NCBI RefSeq assembly: GCF_000208865.1
Contig: NC_018390.1
Span: 2,094,790 to 2,158,789 of the forward strand
From: Neospora caninum Liverpool
Lineage: Eukaryota; Apicomplexa; Conoidasida; Eucoccidiorida; Sarcocystidae
Direction of reading: 5' to 3'
DNA length: 64,000 bases
Positions 37,889-49,800 of the stretch are shown one piece after another. Numbering within the stretch: position 1 is the stretch's first letter; every line of letters begins with the position of its first letter. Under the pieces are notes generated by a model that made no database searches, was not told where the DNA came from, and saw nothing but the letters and a program-made list of their open reading frames with translations. Both the position numbers and the translations under genes were made by a program.

Positions 37889-40135
37889 CTAAGCGGTCTT
37901 GCCACTAACGATCTTCTTGGATTTCAGCATGTCTTCTCTCAGCCGATGGCGCTGCAGCTCCTTTGACACTTCCGAAAGCTCCTGCAGAGTCAGGAAACGC
38001 AGGAAACCAGGAACATCATATCCAAAAGCAGCTGTTCGGATCTGATCATTCAGACTAGACACCCGCCCCTGTTGGGCTGCTCCAGTTTACCCCCGACAAA
38101 TCCCATTTTTATAGTGTGAAGATTTCACTCGGTGAGCAAGGTTCGATCACCTGTGGCTACCACTGACTGGATTAGACTTTGCCCGCGCGAGAAAGCATGC
38201 ACTTCCCCCTTACTGCTTGCAGCTTCTTATGAGTTCTGCGCTCATCGTAGACAGATTCCTTCAGCTTCTCAAGTTGATTCTTGATCGCCGTCTCCACGAG
38301 CTGAAGCAGTTCGTATTCACTCTTCTTGATGAAGTTGCTGTAGCATGGTCGTCCCTCAGCAGGCCGTAAATCTATAGCTTTGCCATTTGGGTCCCGGAAA
38401 ACACCTGACGACAGGCAACGGGCGAGGCCCCGAACAGGGTTGTCCAAAACAAAGCTGTTAAGCATCGACTCCCAAAGTTAGGGGTCACGGCGTCGGTTAC
38501 GCCGAAGGAATCTCCCAGTTCGCTACTAGCCGCTTCGTTACATCGCGCTCCATCTGCGCCTAGAGATCAGCATAAAGGTGTATTGCTCTGAGCGGTCATT
38601 AAAAACTCGAACGCCAGAAACGCACCTGGGAAAGCCGATATCTGATACACCTTTGTGAATCCTTGTTCGTCGACGTCATCGAGGTCCTCATATTCTTCCA
38701 AGGTTACCAGCTTAAGACGACGGTTTGTGAGCTCAGTCACGTAGTCAAAATCAGCTGGGGGCCAGTCAGGGAGTACGTACCACCACCTGAACGAACACCA
38801 CCGGAAAGAAGACTCACAAGAGTGTAGATCCCTTACGAGTAACTTGTCCCAAAATATTTACTCGGGTCTGCGGGCTAGAGCGCGTGGCAGCGGACAAAGG
38901 AGAACGCCAGGTGACGACCACGATACAACTCACCTGCACAGTAACTGGGCGACCAGCTTAGCTCTAGTCGTTCGATTTCGTGGATCAAACGTTCCCATAC
39001 TAATGTCGGCACCATTTTCGTCGTCGTCTGACCCGTCCCGACTCTTGGACCGACTCCCCGAATTCCCCCCCGCAGAGCTGGGGCGCTGGGGGGCTCTTTG
39101 CTTCTTTGGAGGAGGCTGTTTACGCTTTGGAGCGGCGCTTCTTTCCTTCTTCCGCGGTTTCTTCAGTTGGTCATCCTCTGAGTCATTGCCGGAATCAGAT
39201 GACAATTCGTCGGATGAATCCGATGATCCGCTGTCTGAGGAAGAGACGGAGCTGTTAGACCGACCAGAGCTGCTGCTGTCGCTGCTGCTGTCACTGGCAC
39301 TTGAACCTGGAAACAGACAAACAGGAGAATGCGTCGGCGGAGAGTCAAACGTTCTACATCTGTCGTCTGACAACGGGTATACAGATTATTCAAGACCCCG
39401 GTGGAACAGCGAATGCCGGCAATGACGCATCGAAGTGTCTTACTGTCAGACATGTCTCCTTCACGCCCTGTGGAACCTGCGAGCGTGGTACTTCTGGCGC
39501 GTTGCCTGGGAGGACCCGATGACGTGCCATTCGGATATTTCCTCTCCGAGGGTTCTGCTGTTTGCGAGGCCAGTGGAGACCTGGACGGTTTCACAGGCAC
39601 ATCGTCATCACTGTCCGAAAGCAGTTTGCTTTTTGCAGCTGATCTCGGCTTTATCGGCGAATCGTCATCGCTGTCTGTCTGCCTCAGACACGATGACCCC
39701 TGGGTCGCCTGAGAGACGCTGGCCTGCGACATGAAAGCACCGCTCGCCGAGACCGAGGCAGGAGCACCCGCCGCTACCTGCGGCGCAACACGCGCGACCG
39801 GCGACGGCGTGTCACTTTCCACGGCTTCTGAAGAGCCTGTCGGCCCGGTGGACTGTAGGCAAATAAAAGACAAAAAAAAGCTTGATGAGAGACAGCTTCG
39901 TAACCGACCTAAAGGACGTGGTTCGTGAATAATGCCAGAGTCATGGGGCAGTCGGGCAGGGCGCCTGGCAGCTGCTATGTTCACAATTTTGGACCCTTTG
40001 CACATTCACGCACTAACTAGAGGCTCAACAAACGTACATTCGGTTGTCCAAAAATAATGCAAGGGTATGCGAGGCCACGTTCAGCAAATAACACGTGCAA
40101 TGAAGGAGTTGCCAACCACCGCGGCTCACCTCCAT
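37889..40135 (-). CDS. Conserved-looking protein with Ser/Asp-rich N-terminus and WWY module
   Basis: Six exons, 40135-40130, 39852-39444, 39306-38934, 38786-38626, 38404-38214 and 38068-37889, give 439 residues with all phases agreeing. The first exon is only ATG GAG followed by GTGAGC. Residues 3-240 are low-complexity, with DSDDD repeats, a long Ser/Asp tract and a Lys/Pro/Arg block (KKPRKKERSAAPKRKQ). From about 245 the protein looks folded: TTRAKLVAQLL, then WWYVLPDWPPADFDYVTEL, LVTLEEYEDLDDVDEQGF, FPGVFRDPNGKAIDLRP and YSNFIKKSEYELLQLVE, ending in helices with FGYDVPGFLRFLTLQELSEV. Acidic/basic N-termini of this kind are common in nuclear proteins, but I recognise no family. The divergent neighbour is a methyltransferase. 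Confidence 0.78.
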
Positions 40136-40890
40136 GGTTGGATCACGCCCGAAATTGGAGCAGAAGTGGAGGAGGGAATAAAGAAGAACGCTGCCGCGAA
40201 ACAACGGTAGATCCTGGTGTTTTTCGTGTCCGCATGACAAAATCAACTTTATTTCATGCCTCCTTGTGACAAGAGGGCTGAGGCACTGTCTTTCACGGCC
40301 GTCCTGCCAATCTGCAAAGGAGGGAGCTAGAAACTTTCCACAGAAGGATCCTGTTTCTGACGCCTATTGTCCGTGCATGCGTCTGTAAAAAAGTACGTTG
40401 CTTGCTCCTATTAGAAACGATCTGTCATACAGAGAAAAAGTGGGCAGCTCAGGCATGGGCACCGGATAAACGAGGTAAGTTGGGTGCATGCATCACTCCA
40501 CCCGGGGACAAAAAAGAGCGAAGAACGGTTCCAGTGCTGCCAGTCACGTGCCAACACCATAATACGAAGCAACTTGACGATGTATCATAGATGCACTTGT
40601 TTGGGAGGTCACAGGCATTCATTCAGTTTTCTCCTGTGGCGGCCAACTTTGCCGGCCCGGCACAGACATCAACCGTGTTGGCTAGAGGGCAGAAGAGCGG
40701 TGTTTCTGGTCGCATGCACACTAGACTGTCGAGGGCGAGGATGAGGACACGAGTGGCACGGAAATGTTCGATCAAACGGCTCGACTATAGCGAGGATCAT
40801 GACTCAACGGCGATACAGAGGTGATTTCGTCGAAATACACGACTGTCCTGACCAATTAAGTAAAGCTTCAAAAGATTGTTGCCGATCGAA
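40136..40890. promoter_or_regulatory. Shared intergenic region of head-to-head genes
   Basis: 755 bp separate the start codons of the WWY-module gene (minus) and the methyltransferase (plus). It must contain both promoters and leaders. No specific motif is claimed. Confidence 0.5.
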
Positions 40891-42137
40891 ATGGCGGACG
40901 ATTGTGGGGCTTCGCCAAACGCGGATGCCGAATATTCAGAAAGCGACTCAGAAACAGACTGGATGCCTTTTACCGGAACAACTCCAGATCTGGTGAGGAA
41001 CAACTTGTAGACGTGCCTGCTTACGCTGGCAGCAAGCCTCATTCAAGTCCTTTGTTTCCATGTGCACAACTACTCTCTGTGGCTGTCCGCTGTTACGGCA
41101 TGCAGCCACACTCACAAAACTGGGACAGCGGCGGCTTCGTATCTCCTTTCCAGTAAGAGATTGCCAGCGTAACAGAGAATAGCACAGGCACATCAGCCGC
41201 CTGCTGCAGACACATCGTGTCTGATGTGCTCTGCTGTGTTGTCTTGTTGCAGAGCAACTCCTGTGGTGAGGTTTAGCCCGTAGGTCCTCTCTCGTGTCAG
41301 CGAGGCGTTCAGCTGGAGAAGCTTCTGCTGCGCCCTTCACCAAGTCTGTCGATGTGCTCCTGTACAACTGCAGAATAAAATAACGCGTATCTTGGCACAT
41401 CTAAATCTCAGCGAGGCCGACGTGGTCTACGAGTAAGTGGCTGGCCAGCTGAAGCTGGAGATTCCAGAGCATATCGGAGCGACAGCCTCGACAATCCGGA
41501 TCAGGTTTGCGATATTTGTGGCTCGACTGTGTGTCGTCCTATCAGTTTAGGATGTGGCGACGGACGAGTTCTTGTTGAATGCGCCCGAAAAAATAATTGT
41601 TCGGGTAAGTGTCAGCTCAAGCAGAACAGACCCTTGTCCCGCATTACTGCCGGTAACAAAGACTATGTTCGAGTGCAGTGTCAACCGTTCTGGTGCAGGC
41701 GTCGGCATCGATCTGGATGCACGCCTGCTGCAACGGGCACGCGCAAATGCTGAGCGTCATCAGGTCCACCGTCGCGTCATATTTTTGAAGGAGAACATCT
41801 TGGATCCCCAGCTCAATCTTTCTGCTGCAACCGTCGTGTACGTCGAAAGAAAACACAGTAGGAATTTGTTGAATCACTGGAATATCGTTGCACATGATGG
41901 AATGCATATTTGTGACGTTTTTTTCTCAACAGGTTTTTGTATCTTCTGCCAGACGCACTTTCTGTGCTGCTCCCAACCCTGGAAAAGCTCGCAAATGACA
42001 ACAATTCACAACTCAAGAAGATCGTATCCGTTGGGTGGCCTCTTCCAGGGGTCCGAGCGGCAGTTAACAATCTGGTTGAGAAATTCTACATATATGAAGC
42101 TGGTGATCTTCGTTCCCACGCAGTGGCTTCCGCATGA
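40891..42137 (+). CDS. FAM173-like class I SAM-dependent methyltransferase
   Basis: Seven exons, 40891-40992, 41106-41152, 41253-41265, 41374-41432, 41546-41604, 41699-41837 and 41933-42137, give 207 residues, all phases consistent; the third exon is only 13 nt. The entry segment FQATPVNKITRIL corresponds to the conserved (V/T)PTP...V segment of the FAM173 family. Motif I is VVYDLGCGDGRVLVE (about 71-85), motif II is VGIDLDARLL (acidic residues 98 and 100), and post-motif strands ATVVVFLYLLP and IVSVGWPLPG follow. Human members (ATPSCKMT, ANTKMT) methylate lysines of mitochondrial ATP synthase subunit c and of the ADP/ATP carrier. This protein lacks their N-terminal membrane helix and starts instead with an acidic segment (YSESDSETDW), so substrate and location are open. 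The 3' end is 105 bp from the convergent coiled-coil gene. Confidence 0.85.
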
Positions 42138-42242
42138 TGATATTGCAGGAAGAACTAAGATACAGAAGCTCCGCATCTGGCCACGGCTGTCAGCCAAGGG
42201 TTTATACTTTTAGTGCTTGGTCGTAGACCATGTTAGCATTTG

Positions 42243-43431
42243 TCAGGCCATTAACAACCCCGCATGGTGAGGTCCCTTGACCTTTCGAAGAGCTAGGAAA
42301 AAGCTTTCAGCATCTTCCGCTTCCTGCTATTGCCAGGGGAATGTCCCTGGGATACGAAGTTCGACATCGGGGTAATCTTACTCTGTTGGCCTCCAAGGCA
42401 GCGTTGTCAACTTCATGTTCGGCGTCTTCAATCGTTCTGGCAAGTTTTTCCTGCAGCATGGTGAACTAGGTTTTGATTGTCTATATGACTGGCCATGTTA
42501 CTCACGCACCTCCTCCGCAACAAGCTTTTCTAAGTTCGCCTCCTCGTGCTGGAGGAGATTCTTCGCAGTGGCCACCCTTTCCTGACTCAATGCTTTGGAG
42601 AAGATGACAGGTTTATCGTAGGTTGAACGCATTGTTTCGTGACACTTGCCTGACATCTCCGCCTCCTCATGCTTGTCCTTCTCTTCCTGACGCGAGTGAA
42701 ATACAATACAGGTTGAATGAACTTTAACGTATCGCAGCTACTGGCCACGAACCTCCTCTCTCAACCTGGAGGAGAGAGAAGTTAGGGGTATGGTAAAGTT
42801 GGTTGAGGTCCTAGTTCCTACTCATGCTTTGCATCTTCCTCAGCTTCACGTGCAAGTGCATCTTTCTGTGAGTTGTGTCGTAGTTTGATTGGCTCGTTCA
42901 AATCCGTGACTATCAGTGGCTACCTTTTCCGCTGCTACTAGCTTCTTATCTTCTGATCAACAGGAAAGGTCAGCGGGAAAAGGAACTGCGCTCTGTAGAA
43001 CCCTTACCTTCCTTATATTGCTTTGCATCAGCTTCGTTTGCCTAGACGTGACACAGGTTTAGAGGTGCGTCTGAGCTGTTTGGCTGCCTGGCGGTCTTAC
43101 CAGCTCGCGCGCCAAAGTTGCTTCGGCATTCAACTCATGGCTGCCCTCAACGACAGCAGTCCGAATAGCTGTACGTGTACCTCTGGTGCATACACCTCAT
43201 GAACGGCACGGGAGTGTAGATTGCCGTACCCTTTGCGAGTTCCTTTTCCCCAGAAGCTGAAGGATTGTGCAGCGGTCACTACTATCGACAGATCGTCGGT
43301 GTAGGAAACTGACCATCGTGGGGCACGCAGCAGTGCTGTTCCTGAGGTATCGGCTGCTCTGCAATCACGGTTCCGAGTCGAACAGCTGCCGCGCACACGG
43401 CGAAGGCCACAGTGAGCGTTTTGGTCTTCAT
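42243..43431 (-). CDS. Secreted coiled-coil protein built from microexons
   Basis: Eleven exons fit in under 1.2 kb: 43431-43314, 43256-43230, 43168-43101, 43041-43008, 42952-42924, 42865-42822, 42765-42753, 42686-42650, 42592-42510, 42450-42382 and 42323-42243. They total 603 nt (200 residues) with every phase matching. Six exons are 13-44 nt. Intron 8 uses a GC donor (CAG|GCAAGT). The protein opens with a signal peptide (MKTKTLTVAFAVCAAAV...TVIA), followed by a short segment with the only two mature cysteines (QHCCVP). From residue about 45 to 180 it is a continuous Glu/Lys/Ala-rich helix, with pieces such as LAREAEEDAKHELREEEEK and LVAEEEKLARTIEDAEHE, predicting a coiled coil. No membrane anchor follows. 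I do not recognise the family. A parasite secretory-compartment or surface protein is an inference from the signal peptide alone. Confidence 0.75.
42593..42649 (-). other. GC-AG intron in the coiled-coil gene
   Basis: The donor reads TCAG|GCAAGT and the acceptor CCAAAG. Removing 57 nt keeps the frame between exons 8 and 9. No GT donor near it gives the right phase. Confidence 0.6.
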
Positions 43432-44528
43432 GCTGAGGAATGTGACCCTTGACTACCACTGCTTAGTCAAACTCCTTTCAGCAGAAGGTGGTGAATCAGC
43501 TACAAGTAAAGAGAGACGGAAGTGCATATTCACAGGCGCTGATCTCCAGTGTAAGCATTCAACTCAGCAATAGCGAACGGCCTGTCCCGATCAACCGTTG
43601 CTCTGTCATGGCGACACCTCGATGACAAGGTGTCTGAACACCCCCGCCAGCCGCTGCCTCATTAAACAAAAGTACCGTCAGTTGGAGTATCACCTCTGTT
43701 CAGATTGTCCTTTGCGCGAACTGTTCCCAATTCGGTTGGAAACTCACCCGTCCAAAATTGTGGGAGTCTGGTCATCGAAGATCTAGTGAGAATTCCACCG
43801 TGCAACCCGTGCGCAAGGTGCTGCTTTCATAATTAACAAAACAACAACAGCTATTGATTCGTGGAAAGCTTAAAGGCGATATATTTTTGTTGCCCCTGCC
43901 GTATTGCTATTCTCGCGTGTATCTTTGTTGTGAATGACTTGGCGCAATAGAGCCAGCACCCGGTTTATTGACGTCAACGGGGGACGTGGCGCACATCTCA
44001 GTGTGCTGTTAGACCATCAAGCTCGACAGGTGGTTGAAGCATGCCCACGCCAATTGCTCCAAAACGAGAGCATCCTGCCATTGAAAAGGGTGAGGATGTG
44101 TTCTGAAGCCAGCGAACTGGATACTGACTCGAGTTGCGATGGATAGAAGGCATTAACGCAACGGCAGGCGGGAGAACTGTATCATGGGGCAACGCCAAAC
44201 TCATCGCCTGCTTGACACCAATGAAGCTGACAGTCAGTTTAACAAAAATAAAAGTATGCACGACACAACAAGAAGCTTGCGCGGGACTCTATATGTTTAC
44301 GTTCACCGCCCCAATGTTTTTTACAACAGGGAGACGCTCCGATATTCGCCAGCAACATCACCGCTCGTACTACGCCTCTATCCACACCTGATGCTAATTT
44401 TTCATTCTTTTAATCGGTTTGTGATTAGTCTCTCTTCCCGCAACCATATTCGGTAGTGGATAATTTCACCTGATGTCAAACGGCTCCTGTTGCAATTGTA
44501 AAAAAATCACTCGCTAGGAGGCCTCTTG
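43432..44528. other. Intergenic, no gene seen
   Basis: 1.1 kb between two minus-strand genes, presumably the PROPPIN 3' untranslated region and the coiled-coil gene promoter. The part around 43800-43930 is AT-rich. No supported coding sequence. Confidence 0.5.
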
Positions 44529-46887
44529 CTACATGACGATCTGCCAGTCGTCACCTTCGTGACCTCCTTCAAGCTCGGATGGAAGAGAAGCTGATTCGAA
44601 ACGAGACTGCGAAGAAAAGGAAAGACATCGAAATATTCTCCGTGGCTAGGGGTGCACAACTTCCTTGGTGGATTCGCGAGTAGCCTAGACGGCAAATTGC
44701 ATCGTGGAACATACCTGAATCTGGAAATCTGCTCTCGGAGCGAACCAGGTTGTCGCTGTCAGAAGCGTGCACTCGTCTCCATAATTCGGGTCAAACCGGA
44801 ATTCATAGAACACTCCGTTAGGGTGGAGCAAGTACAAGTGATTCGACCGCTCTCCAGCAAACGCGCAAAGGGGGCCGACAATTCTCGAACCGGGGGTTCT
44901 GACGTCAATCGATTGTTGGTCGGTTGGTACATGGAACTGCGCGAAGCTTCGGACCGCACTGAAATAACGGGGAAGTACACCCTGCATGCCACTCATACAC
45001 AGAGACATTATTGCTTGATAAGTCACTGATGGCTACTGTTGCTTTGTTTTCCGAAGTGAAGATTCACCCTGAGCGCACTCACCTTGATGGCATCATGAAC
45101 TATCTCTTTGGACGCATCGTACACGACTGCTGTTAGCTCTTTTCCAACGGAAAGCGCCTGTTGAAGAGGTACCCCGCTGGAACCACCCCGGTACCCGTCT
45201 CCCTCGGAAACATGCCGGAGCGTGCCTCCTATGCAACTCCCCGATTTACTCTGCCCATATGTACTTTCTGAATGCACGTCTCCCGATGAGTCCGCAGAAT
45301 TGCCGTGAGGACACCGCGAGGCATTCATGCACTCCTCAAAGCTACATTCTGCCTGAGAATGTTCGGCATTAGTCGACCTCGTCCTGGCCAGACGGGTCTC
45401 AGCATTACCACAGTGGTCCAGTTTGAATATATGGACAGTCGGAGACGAAGACGCGACAGCAAGAAAGAGACCATCGGCACGCAGTGCAATGCAACTGATA
45501 GCGTAACTGTGCGTTCCTCGACGCAGTTCGTGAAGTATCTGGCCATCCAGCGTGGAGAAAACACGGATTACTGTTCCTGTTTCGCTCGCAGTTGCGATCC
45601 AAGTTCCCTGGTCATTAAAAGACAGTGCTGCCAACGCGCTCTGATGTGCTTGAAAAACATGGCTTTTCCGTTCCCCCTCCGAGGTCTGTATTCTAACAGC
45701 CCCTGCGGCAACAGCTGGACACCCGACAATCCACTGTTCTCGTTCCCGGCCTGCAGCTATGATGCAGAGACCACGTGGATTCGCCCCCGTGTGGATAATG
45801 TTGAAGGGCCGCATTTGCTCGCTCTGATAGATATAGATCTGAAGCGAACACAGGAAGCACACCAGTTCCAGAGAAGTTCTGTGTCAATCCAGGAAATCAT
45901 CGGAAACCTGGAACCAAGTGACTCCACGCAGCCTGGTGCCTTGACTAAGATCTACAAGTCTGTCTCCATCGGTGCTATTGTACCACTCACTGCGCATCGC
46001 AAGCTTACCGAATATTCAGTCACCACAGCCAGAATCTCCCGTCCCAAACAGATGTTTTTCACCGCTTGACGTGCCCGGACCTCTCCTATGAAGTGCCGTT
46101 TTTGGTCGTCCCAGAGTTTGACCTTCTTCGGGTCTGCTCGACTGACTAGAGCGAATACATTTGTTCTGAACAGCATTCCTGCCACCTCATAACATCCTTC
46201 ACCCCACGCTGGCAACTCGCGGCGCATAAACTCGGAAAGGGGAGCGCATGTGAACACGCGAAAGCCCACAGACGTGGCACACACGAAACAGGTATTGTCT
46301 TGGTTGAACGAATATGACTGCAAGTACACAGGCTCCACTCCTCGATTATTTACTTGCTCTGTGACAGGCACCTCCACCTCCTGGAGTTGGCAGGAACTCT
46401 GAGGAAGACAGTGATGATGAAACGATGAAACACGACAGCTTGGTGCTACAGTGCTCTGCGAGGTGCCAGGGGACTGCGCAGGATCATCGTTGTTGATCAT
46501 GCCCACCCCTATATCCGGACTCTCAGCCTCTCCCGTTTTGCCCTGTGAGAGCCCTGCGTCACTCCCTTCCTGTGTTATTGGCCCCTTCTTCACGCGTCGA
46601 TTTTGCGGTAGGAAGTCAGCGTCCTCAGTTGAGGGGCAACCGCCTGAGTCTGACCCATAGTCCTGTCCATTTTTTGCCCGCGAAACCGTGAAAATGTACG
46701 TAGCCGGGGTCTCCTGGACGTTGCCGTCCACCACTGTATCGAGACTCGGCCGTGACTTCGCACTAGCTTCCGGAACCTCAACGTTCGTGGCTGCTGCAGT
46801 GCTCATGTCGGCAGATACATCCACGCAACATTCCGCGGTTCCACGAATCTCACAAGAGAGCGGTTCCCGAAGCCGTTGACGACTCAT
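44529..46887 (-). CDS. PROPPIN (ATG18/WIPI family) beta-propeller protein
   Basis: PROPPINs are seven-bladed WD40-like propellers that bind PI3P/PI(3,5)P2; in apicomplexans ATG18-type members are linked to autophagy-related functions and apicoplast inheritance. Four exons, 46887-46009, 45838-45083, 44981-44715 and 44606-44529, encode 659 residues, all in phase 0. The diagnostic lipid-binding motif is LRRG at about 398-401, after GTVIRVFSTLDGQILHE. Blade sequences such as LSFNDQGTWIATASETGT and ISCIALRADGLFLAVASS flank it, and FSAVRSFAQFHVP followed by NHLYLLHPNGVFYEFRFD marks the last blades. Two parts are unusually long: the N-terminal region with an acidic, Ser-rich stretch (to about 165) and an insert of about 75 residues between blades 5 and 6/7, rich in Ser, Gly and Cys. 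The family is usually 350-500 residues. Which paralogue this is cannot be told from the window. Confidence 0.9.
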
Positions 46888-49800
46888 GCTTGATCTGTTT
46901 CAAAGAAACGCTACAGGTAGTCATATACACTCAACGGTGAGAAGGGGAAAAGAAAAGAACAGTTGCACCCGTTCAGAAAAATTCGGGTGAATGACTGCAG
47001 GTCTTTCTTGTTGCTTCGAAACAGATCGGGTGGACGGGAAACCGCCACAAAAAAGCGGGAAGACAAGGCAGGATCGCGAGGCTATACACGATAACCGCCA
47101 AGGCAGCAAAGAAAAGCTCCCGCCAGTGAGTGAATGGCAGTCGAGCGAGCCAAAACACACGCTGACCTTAGAACGATGGAGTGAGCCGACATGCAATGAG
47201 ACAGAGACGGGTCATGTGCATGCGTCTCACTTGCATGCCGCTTACCTATGCCCCCTGACTCAAGACTACGGGGCAGTCAGAGTTCCCAGATTTCCATCGG
47301 AGCAGACACCGCTACGCTTTTCTGTAACGAGTACGTGGAAAAGTACCAACAGCAGCGCTTGCTTGTGGCAGTGTGTATTCGCTCCGGCGAGGTCTGACAT
47401 AGCCTTGCAGAGCACGGCTTCCTACGGGGAGTTGCGGTTCCGTATGCTCAAGACAGATGGCTGCAGGATCATGAGTCAATCTCAGTGAGGCAGAGGCAGC
47501 CGCGGCTGGTGCGATACCTTCACTGGTCTCACAGAGGCAAGAACCAAGCATGCGTTCAGGTAAACTATTCCGATCTTCCATCGTGAGACTCTGAGTATGG
47601 CTGCGTTACGAGGGAAGCCTAGGCCATGTTGGTGTGATAAGAGGAAACTGCAATTGACATATTTCAGTCCTGTTGGGATTCCCTCTCCCGCGCTGTGCCT
47701 TTCCGAGTTAGAACGCCAGCAGTAGCATGTGACTGCAAGTTTAAACGGCACCTGCCGGCTGCAATGTTTGCATCGCGGCACCGTGGGGCGAAGTGACCAT
47801 GTCCCACTCAATTTTCTTCCTGTCTCCGCATCTTGCACGTGATCGCGTCACAATGCATCAGCACCGGTGAAACGCTATAACTGGAATAATTCGTTGTGTT
47901 GCATGTGAGTGATTTCTCTCCTCGTATCAGGCTTGAAATGAGCTGGATACTCAACTCGTCCACAGTGACTGCTGCGCCATCCGACTCCTTCACGTGGCCT
48001 CGTCACCGACAATGAAAGTACTTTACAGAGCTGATAAAGGTCTCTGATTCTCCTACCTCACCCGGCCAGGGAAGCGGGCAGACCAAGGGTAGTGACGGAC
48101 CGAATCTCTTCGGTCCTTCCTGCGTTTTGCATGCACGAGTAAGGAATGCACCGTCTGGTCCACAAACGCTCGTTCCAGTCCTCGCGATGCGTCCTTCAGA
48201 GTACACGCAACCACTTAGGAAATTGTACTTGTTGTCGTAGCCAAGATTCCCTTCTCGAGCAATCTCTGTTTTCTGGCATGTCTATGGATACCTTAAGCTG
48301 CCGGATGGGGTGTGGAATCGCAGGCACCGACTCCACCGCTACTTCATCACTGGTTTCGCTGTGCTTCCTGCCGAATGAGGCATTGTCAACATACATTATT
48401 CAAGTGAATGTGCCTGTTACCTTCGCCTTAAAAAACGCGTGCTTAATTGTGACATTACCTATTTGTAGACAGGGACTACGTAGTCTTACTGCCAAGCGCC
48501 ACGCATGCTCCTATGCTCCTACACACAAGCAGCTACAGCATAACTAGTCAGTTTTTTTTCTAAGCGGGCAGCGCAGCTTGTGCCGGAACACATTGAACTT
48601 CCGACTTTGTGAAGTGGCCTGCGACGCGGCATTAGGCTCTAACCTGACCCAAATTGAGGAACCCTTCAAGGAGGAGCACGATCTAGTTCAGGTGATGTTC
48701 TTCACCAAAACTGTTCCAGCTTGTTGTCAGCCGGCCTACCGCATGGCGCGATCGGACAATCGTCGTAATCCCTGATATGCGGGGTGGCCTTCAGCCATGC
48801 CATATCGAGGTTATTCGGAAGTGGCCGAGAAACAAGACCACGTCTCCAAGGCCGCCCCGAGCAGTTTCAGTTCCTCAGCAGTAGCCGCTGTACCAGAGCA
48901 CCCTGGGGGCTCCATTTGGTCCCCAGCATTATTGTCTACTTCCTCCAGGATACACAGCATCTCCTTCGCAGGCTTAATTTCATCCAACAGGGCACACGAA
49001 AGGGTCTGTCACTGAGCCACAAAGATCCCACTCAACTGTATGGCATATTGTTTCGCTGTGCGCGTCTTTAGTTGAAACAGATAGGCAACGGTTACGGTGG
49101 CCCTCCGACTTTTCTTATCGTTCCTGAAGAAAGTGGTCGCCACAGAGTGCATGTCTTGGGGCAGCGCGGTCTGTAGCAGAAAGCTTCCGAATCGACACAA
49201 AACAGACTTTTGCACTGCATGAAGGACGGTGCTAAGCAGCGCCTGCTTTCCTAATTTCCACGATACGAGGCGACCGCCGGGACAGGGCTGGTTCACAAGG
49301 GGTTGGCGAAAGGGGCGTTTGTGAGACTTGCGGGGAAACAAGATGTCAGATAGAGCACACGACCGCGACACAAGCGACCACCCTCTGTGATATCCCCAGG
49401 CCACAGGCATGTTTAGCTTCAAATCGCAATCTATTCTGACTTCTTCCCCCTACTCCCCCCCCCCCCCCCCCAATCAGATTTGCGCTGTGGATGCTAGACG
49501 ACGCGCCTCTTTTCGTTGACACATCACTATGTCATATTTAAAGAAGTGCCCTAGTACGTTTTTACCCTGAATAGTTTTCCACAGAGGGTATCGGAAAGGT
49601 GTTTGAGCGGCGTTGCTTGCCGTCGGCAGAACTGGCAACTCCAGAATTTCGACTTTGAATTTCACTGTCCATGCCGAGGAAATGCCGTCTCATATGACAT
49701 TTCATCGTGTTTAGGACACAGAAACCCCTTGGGAAGATCCGGAGTGATTCACCAACAAGCGTCGTCATTTTTTTTACCAGGTGCCCCCTCCCACCGTTTC

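Noticed and set aside
38844..39425. Plus-strand Ser/Asp/Glu-rich frame of 193 codons
   Set aside because: It is the complement of the Ser/Asp tract of the WWY-module gene, whose exons on the minus strand join in phase.
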